Shown one piece after another: positions 57,591 through 64,000 of a stretch of 64,000 nucleotides of DNA (its first letter is position 1; every line of letters starts with the position of its first letter). This stretch comes from Nageia nagi (Eukaryota > Pinophyta), in assembly GCA_050084985.1 (NCBI GenBank), contig JBITNC010000001.1, positions 212,040,001 through 212,104,000 of the forward strand. Reading direction: 5' to 3'. The position numbers and the translations under genes were made by a program. The notes under the pieces are model-generated. The model was not told the DNA's origin, made no database searches, and saw nothing but the letters and a program-made list of their open reading frames with translations.

Positions 57591-59700
57591 AATGTTAGAA
57601 TTTTTATTTTAAGGCATCCCTTTTTCTATGGAGTCTTACATTAGAAACCCTAACTTTTATTTTTAGTTGGATTAGGTTTTCCCAAATTTAAAAAAAAAAA
57701 AAATATTTGTAATTTTTAGAAAAATTAAAAAATATAATTATAGAAAATTTCAATTTTCGAAGTTCATTTTCTTCAAATTAGAGAGATCTAGCATTAAAAT
57801 TTTTTTTCCAAAACATATATAAATATAATTTGAAATTTTTTCTAATTTTTCTATGTCTAAATTTAGATACTTTAATCAATTTTGAGAAACATTTTGTAGA
57901 AAAAATCACATTTAAAAATCATAAATTTAGAAAATATTTTCTAACTATTTGTTGACTTGTTTCATGATAAAAACTTATGAAAATCATAGGTCATCATAAT
58001 AGATAAATTTGAGTTTATTGCATGCATTTTTGTCAAGATTTTTAGATATATTTCAAATAAAATATTTTGCATAAAATATTGAATTTTGAAAATTGTTTTC
58101 TTGAATTTCTAAAGTTATAGCATCCTAAAACTTATCCCACATCATATATATACATGCTAATAGCTTATTTTTAATTTTACATGGTCTAAAAGTTCTTATT
58201 TTATCATATGTCTTAAATGTTTTTACAAAACTTTAGATCTTACATTTTAACATGAATATTATAAGTGGTTTTCTTAAATTTTGAAATATGCTAGTTTATA
58301 CATTTGTAATATATCTTGAATAAGAAATATCTAAATACGTGAATATTATACAAAGTAACAATAGAAAATAATCTTATGATGAAATTAATTTATCAAATTC
58401 ATGGTTAAATGATGATGGTATGCAAAATAATATATCAATCATAGAAACTTAATATAATGAGAATAATAGTAATAATAATAGTGATGATGATTATATAGTT
58501 AAAATTTATTATGATAAATATTTAAACCTTGAAGCTTTGGATAAGTTTGAGATGTATGACATTACATTTGAAAATTTTTCATTCCAAGATCAATTCAAGA
58601 AAATTAAAGAGCATATATTAGCCAATATTTTTTTGATGTTAGGAATTTATATTGATCTTGATTTAAAGGAAAAATATCATGCATTTATAAGGAAAGAACT
58701 ATATTCACTATTAAAATATCCATATGTAAGAAAATACTGAATGCAAATAATTGATAAAGATGAAATATAAAAATTGCAACATAGTTTAAAACCTCAAACC
58801 AATACAAAATGAACTCAAATAGATTTCAAACCTCAACCTCAAAAATTACAATAAAAACAACATTGGTCAAAATTAATATCTCAAAAAAAAATTGAATCAC
58901 AAGGTGTCAATATCATAGAAAAGTCTAAATAGAGCACCCACACTATATAAATTCCTAGATAGAGTTCCACATCATAAAAGTTGACCCACCATAGAAAGAA
59001 AAAAAAAAGAAAAATCTAGTCAACAAAGCACATATAAAATTTTATTTCAATTTCATATGATTGAAGCTTGATTATAAGAATATAAAAAATAAAAATATTG
59101 GTCCCCTAAGAAGTATGCATTGAATATTTTTATACTTAATTTTATGTTCAAATTAGAATCTTTTAAACTATTACCTCAAGCTACACAAATTTAAAATATT
59201 TATCAACTTGAAGAATATACATTACTTAAAAAGGATGGTATACATGAATGTCTTAAGTAGTATCAATCTACTTTTCATATTGGTATGCATGAATAAATTT
59301 TAGATCAATTACATCCAATTCAAATTTAGTTACAAGAATATAGAAAGAAAAAATATTAGCCTTTTTAAGCATATAAAGATAAGTGTAGATCTCAAAATTA
59401 ATGATTATACAATGATATGTTCTATATTAGATCATAATAAATATACATGAAACACATGAACATGATATGGAGGGAGTATATGTATATAATCCTAAAAGAA
59501 CATAACAATGAATCTTTGAAGGATTGGGATCAACTTTGGGATGAGTTTGCAATGGATATTCATAGGAATGGAACCATAAGTCATTCTACAAAATCTAGAC
59601 CTCTTGATCTAGATAGAGCACATAGCTTCTTGCAAGGAAGTGGAATGCTACTAGCTACATGGAATTAGATGTTTTGTGTAGTACATAAGAGAGAGAAGTT
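57591..59700 (+). other. E5 interior, mostly noncoding, with short unrecognised frames
   Basis: A T/A-rich leader with a poly-A run at 57690. Two plus-strand open pieces, 58537-58740 (FEMYDITFENFSFQDQFKKI) and 59447-59668 (WDQLWDEFAMDIHRNGTISH), have no recognised family. They may be parts of a gag-like protein or a passenger gene. Confidence 0.35.
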
Positions 59701-60293
59701 CAAATATTAGAGCATAACAAATTCTTAATGATAGGTAGCATCTAGAGACACCATTATAGTTAACCACCTATTAGAGTTCTTTATCATATCAAAAGAGTCT
59801 AATATATGGAAATCAACCTTTTTTTGTATGAATTTATATTCTATAAAGGACATAGAGAGGAATTAGACTAACTTCTATCAATAATAGTAATCTTTTTCAT
59901 ATTCAAGATAACTTAAAATATGAACCATGGTAAATAACTTTGCATTAGTCCTAGCATATAGTATTGCATTGTAATATCAACTTTATCTTGATTTATGTAT
60001 TATTAATAATAATTATTTAAAAGGTCTTAATATTATTTATTAAATAAATAATTTTTAATCATATACATTTTTCCCCTCTTTAGATATGAAATGAAAAGCA
60101 TTGAAATTGCATAATCCAAAGAAGTTTAGAGAAGAGTAGAAAATTTTTAAAAGTAAACTGAAATTCTCTATTTTGACCAATATGTTAAGTATGGTATATT
60201 ATTTGTCCCCTTTTGATCTTGGTTTACCCTTGCTATGCTACATTGGGTAAGAAAGCCAAAATTAGAGTCCCTATATGAGGTGAGTAGTCTATG
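59701..60293 (-). mobile_element. E4': relative of E4, LTR end and adjacent interior
   Basis: At about 60065 a minus-oriented LTR ends (AATTTTTAATCATATACA), followed by TTTTTCCCCTCTTTAGATATG, the same polypurine tract and flank as E4 (TTTTTTCCCTCTTTGGATGTG at 61041). The similarity goes on to about 60280 (CCCCTTTTGATCTTGGTT against CCCCTTTTGGCTTGGTT). E4 inserted here after CTATG at 60289-60293. Sequence from 63894 should be the continuation of E4' but shows no further match that I can see. Confidence 0.5.
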
Positions 60294-61040
60294 TGTAGAT
60301 CATAAATAATGAATTAAATAAATAATTAATTAATATGATTTGTAATATATAATTTTATTTTAGTTAATACAATCTATATATTATCTCTAATTTATGTATA
60401 AACCTCATAAATGAATAGAGAGCTTTGAGTACATGAAAAATGAGTTGTCACATGCCTACCTTCTAATCATTAGTGAGCTTTATGTAGTTGAATTACCATA
60501 CCATCAATTTATGTGAAAATTATATCATTAGCTACATGGATTAGGTAGATCCACATGCACAAATTGAAGTATATAGAATTATAAGAAGAGTATTATAGGT
60601 TAAACTTTAAACACAATAGCATCCATGCATAATGAACATCATAACATGCAAATCCATGAGCAAAAATTAAAATGCATGAGATAAGATGAAGGGTATAACA
60701 AATCTGAGATAGGTGGTGTTACAAAACACCATTGTTGGGATGGATATGATGATATTGCATGTTCTATTTTATCTCTCTCCCTATCCAATCATCATGAGAG
60801 ATATGTTATTTTTGATGTTCTTTTATAGCAACATTTTGATCCACTTTAATTCTTGTGAATATTGTACATTACATTATTTGTGGTGTCCTTCTTGATATTT
60901 GACACCCTTTACATTACTCTATAGTCCATTACATTTATTACATTTACTTGGGTATATTTTAACCCTTTTTTATAATAAATATCTTTAATTTTATAAAATG
61001 AATTATTTAATAAATAATAATTTATTTTTATACATCTATA
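60294..61040 (-). repeat. E4 3' LTR
   Basis: About 747 bp. The left end is TGTAGATCATAAATAATG. The right end is CATCTATA, a decayed CATCTACA. The TATA box (minus) is at 60821-60830. Confidence 0.85.
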
Positions 61041-63142
61041 TTTTTTCCCTCTTTGGATGTGTGATTGAAGCAATCAAATTTCATGTCCAAAGAAGAAGTA
61101 TGATTTTTTTTTAAAATATTTATCTAACACTTCCATTTGATGATGATGATAAGGGTATTTTGCTACCCCCTTTTGGCTTGGTTATCTCATGAAAGCTCCT
61201 TGAGTGGTAGCCAAGAAAAAATATGAAGAACTATGTCTCTTTTCCCCTTGTGATATGTCTATCATGGAAGGAACTATGTTAGTATGTAGTATTATGGTTC
61301 CACATCCAATATTTGAAATGGTTTCCCCTTACACTAATCAACCATGGATTTGGTCATTAATTCATTTCTAATACTCAAGAAGATGATGCTCTTACATCTA
61401 TTCCTTGATACAAAAGAGGTATTATTTTCCTCTCACATGTTTTAACCATGAATTTGGTCATTCCATCATCTCTTCTACTTAGGAATCTCATACACTTATG
61501 TTCATATCTTGAAACAAAAGAGGTCACTTGATTTGAGCTCTTGATTCATTAATAAGCATTTTGCTAATGATGTATAAATAATAGTACATACCCTTGATAG
61601 TATGAAATATGCATTACTTGGTTTTCTTCTTTTAATTTATATACCTACAAAAAGTGTTAGATATACCTTACATGAAAATATTTTGTATAGATAATGAGTT
61701 GCATCTTCCATTGATGATGAGTCAATTTTAGCAATATTACCAATTTTTCTTTCAAGTGAGTAGTTGTATCAATGGCCATCTATGACCTAGCATTTTATGT
61801 CTATGGTCCATAAACATTATACTATCATCAATTTTATCTTTTTCTCTCTTTTTTTTTGGGTTTTTCCTTTTTTTTTTCTTTTCTCTCTCTTTTATTTTTT
61901 TTGCTATCTACATGCTACTAACAATTTGTAGAAAATAATGCATGCTACTAATAACATGGATCCTCATCATATGCATATGAAAATTATTTATACCCTATTG
62001 TACCATAATTTTGAATGATTTTTGCTATCAAATCTATAATTGAGTTCCCTTTTTCATTATCTTTATAAAATAATAATACCCCTAAGGCATATAATAGGTT
62101 GGTATGGAGAAAGATACTTCTTTCCCAAAATCTATTAGAACTAAACTCTAACTATATTCATCCATGAAAGATAAAGTAAAAATATCCATAATCATATCAA
62201 TATTTGGTAATAAAATTATTAATTCTTATCCCTCCAATAGGCTTATTAATATGAACCATCCATTTTGAACAATGCAAGACAAAATAAGGATCTACATCAA
62301 GCATATCAATATAATACCTTATAAAATCACTATGAATCTTAATAAACTCATTTATGTACCTTTTTTTCTATGGTATTGGAAGAGCAACTTCAACTTCAAC
62401 TAATTCATCATTCTTTTGTAATAGCACCAATGATCCATTCAACCCTAAAATCTCATTTTATTCCTTATTTTCTTCATTTAAGTTAGTTAATTTAGAATAT
62501 TCCCCCATGTACTACAATATATCATCATTATTATAGCAATCAAAATCAAGTGGAATAGCATCATTATACCATGATTTATCATCAATGTCATCATAAATAG
62601 GAAAAGATAAAATATCCTTATCTAATATTTCTAAACCTTTTTCAATACTCTTCCAACTATCCACCATATATTCTTTCAAAAAAGGATATGAAAAGATATT
62701 GCTCATTACCATTTCCTCAACTAAAGGAGTTGGATCTAATAAGAATGATGATGAAGAGCAAGAACCATCTTCTTCAAATTTAGGGGCCCCTTGATCAATG
62801 ATGGGGGAAAATTATAGATCTCCTCAAATAAAGGTGAGATGAAAACACCATCATAGTCCTCTTCACTTTGCTATGATCTCTAACTATTCTCAAAATTGGT
62901 AAGTCATGTAGCTATGATAAGATCTAGTAATATCAACAAACTACCCAAACCTTTCAATTCATTTACCTCTTTGCACAATGCATATAGTTTTCTAATCATA
63001 TTTCAAAATGCTTCTTTCATTTTAATGCTACTAACAACCTAGAAACAACTATAAATGCTACTAGCAACATCAATCCATTACAAAATTCTTGTAATATCTC
63101 ACTAAGAGGGTAAGATAAATCAAACAAATGGGTTCACCAAAA
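61041..63142 (-). other. E4 interior with one unrecognised decayed coding segment
   Basis: On the minus strand 62780-62250 reads as a mostly open but broken protein: LLDPTPLVEEMVMSNIFSYP, KSIEKGLEILDKDILSFPIY, then after a stop LNGSLVLLQKNDELVEVEVA and IKIHSDFIRYYIDMLDVDPY. It is acidic, with no motif I know. It may be a gag relic or a passenger gene. A pyrimidine tract (CTTTTTCTCTC type) occupies 61840-61910, and a GCTACTAACAA motif recurs at 61912, 61945, 63028 and 63056. Confidence 0.4.
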
Positions 63143-63893
63143 TGTATACCATAAATAATGAATTAAATAAATAATTCATTAATATGAATTACAATATATA
63201 ATATTGTTTAAGGTAATACAAGCTATATATGATCTCTAATTAATGTATAAACCTCATAAATGAACAAACAACTTTGAGTACATGCAAAATGAGTGGTCAC
63301 ATGTCTACCTTATGATCATTAGTGAGCTCTAGGAAGTAAAATTATCAAACCATTAATTTATGTAAGAAACATATCATTAGTTGCTTGGATTAGGTATATC
63401 CACATGTGCTAATTGAAGTATATGGAACCAAATAAATATTATTACAAATTAGACTTCAAAAATAATAAAATCCATACATAAAAAATTCTATTAATAGCTT
63501 AAAATATGCATATCCATTAGAAAAAACTGAAATGCATGAGACAAGATGAATGGTATAGAAAATCTAATATAGGTGGTGTTATAAAATATTGTTGTTGGGA
63601 TTAATATGATAATATTGCATATTCTATTCTCTCTCTCTCCCTAATCATGGGAGATATGTTACCTTTGATGTTCTTTTATAGCAACATTTTGATCCTCTTT
63701 TATTCTTGGGATCATTGCACATTACATTATTTGTGGTGTCCTTTTTTATATTTGACATCCTTTACATTGTTCTATGGTCCATTACATTTATTACATTACC
63801 TTGGATATATTTTAACCCCTTTTTATAATACATATCTTTGATGCTATAAAATGAATTATTTAATAAATAATAATTCATTTTTAGGCATCTACA
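63143..63893 (-). repeat. E4 5' LTR
   Basis: About 751 bp. On the minus strand TGTAGATGCCTAAAAATG to ATGGTATACA. The TATA box TGCTATAAAA is at 63674-63683 (minus). It is similar to 60294-61040 along its whole length with scattered substitutions. Confidence 0.85.
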
Positions 63894-64000
63894 CTATGAC
63901 AATCATACTCACTTAGATAATACCTATAGAATAAAGCAATATAATACCCACATAGATCACATCCCATTACATAATAAGAAATGAAAAGAGCAAGGATGAA
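63894..64000. other. Flank right of E4
   Basis: It begins with the target-site duplication CTATG. Nothing else can be read before the window ends. Confidence 0.4.

Larger units (their letters stand above)
60294..63893 (-). mobile_element. E4: 3.6-kb non-autonomous LTR element
   Basis: LTRs 60294-61040 and 63143-63893 (about 750 bp) are flanked by CTATG on both sides (60289-60293 and 63894-63898). On the minus strand it has the LTR start TGTAGATGCCTAAAAATG, TATA box TGCTATAAAA (63674-63683), primer-binding site TTTTGGTGAACCCA (just left of 63143), a 2.1-kb interior, and polypurine tract CCAAAGAGGGAAAAAA. No gag, protease, RT or integrase motif is present. It would depend on an autonomous relative for movement. 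Confidence 0.85.

Overview
The window reads as intergenic heterochromatin of a seed plant with a large, repeat-filled genome. It is AT-rich and CpG-poor, no intact host gene can be seen, and almost every interpretable stretch is an LTR retrotransposon in some state of decay. The coding remnants are plant types: Ty3/gypsy of the Tat lineage (with an extra archaeal-type RNase H and plant mobile domain genes), chromoviruses, and a Ty1/copia gag. A gymnosperm or other giant-genome plant would fit, but that is inference; no species marker was seen. No tRNA, rRNA, CRISPR or bacterial feature was found.

Layout. 1-4.5 kb: an old minus-oriented LTR copy, a gypsy integrase tail (+), then unreadable AT-rich DNA. 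4.54-9.69 kb: a shrunken minus-strand Tat-like element that keeps LTR sequence and an antisense plant mobile domain (PMD) gene but no gag-pol. 9.7-14.6 kb: degraded repeats and minus-strand gypsy zinc-finger and protease fragments. 14.7-17.3 kb: a 40-bp tandem array and LTR L1, the 3' end of a Retand-like element (E0). 17.3-50.4 kb: a nested stack. Outer element E1 (Tat-like, +) is split by chromovirus E2 (+). A 2.5-kb piece spanning the E1/E2 junction was tandemly duplicated. The 3' LTR of E2 is split by E3, an 18.3-kb minus-strand Tat-lineage element with 851-bp LTRs and an AAATT target-site duplication. E3 in turn carries a 486-bp solo LTR (target-site duplication CTGAC). 50.5-56.6 kb: a PMD-type remnant, a minus-strand gag with its LTR, and a copia gag with a coiled coil. 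56.8-64 kb: an LTR with a TTTTGGTGAACC primer-binding site (E5), and E4, a 3.6-kb LTR element without recognisable enzymes, apparently inserted in a relative (E4').

The most interesting unit is E3. On the minus strand it encodes gag, protease, RT, RNase H, archaeal-type RNase H and integrase, then a further sense-strand gene made of two related modules that I do not recognise. On the opposite strand, near its 3' LTR, lies a PMD gene whose reading frame requires a GT-AG intron. The acceptor of this intron is kept in the divergent copy at 7.36 kb, which suggests that a spliced antisense passenger gene is an old, shared property of this retrotransposon group. All coding regions contain stops or lost catalytic residues, so none looks autonomous now.

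All alignments, counts and boundaries were made by eye. Element names E0-E5 are local labels.
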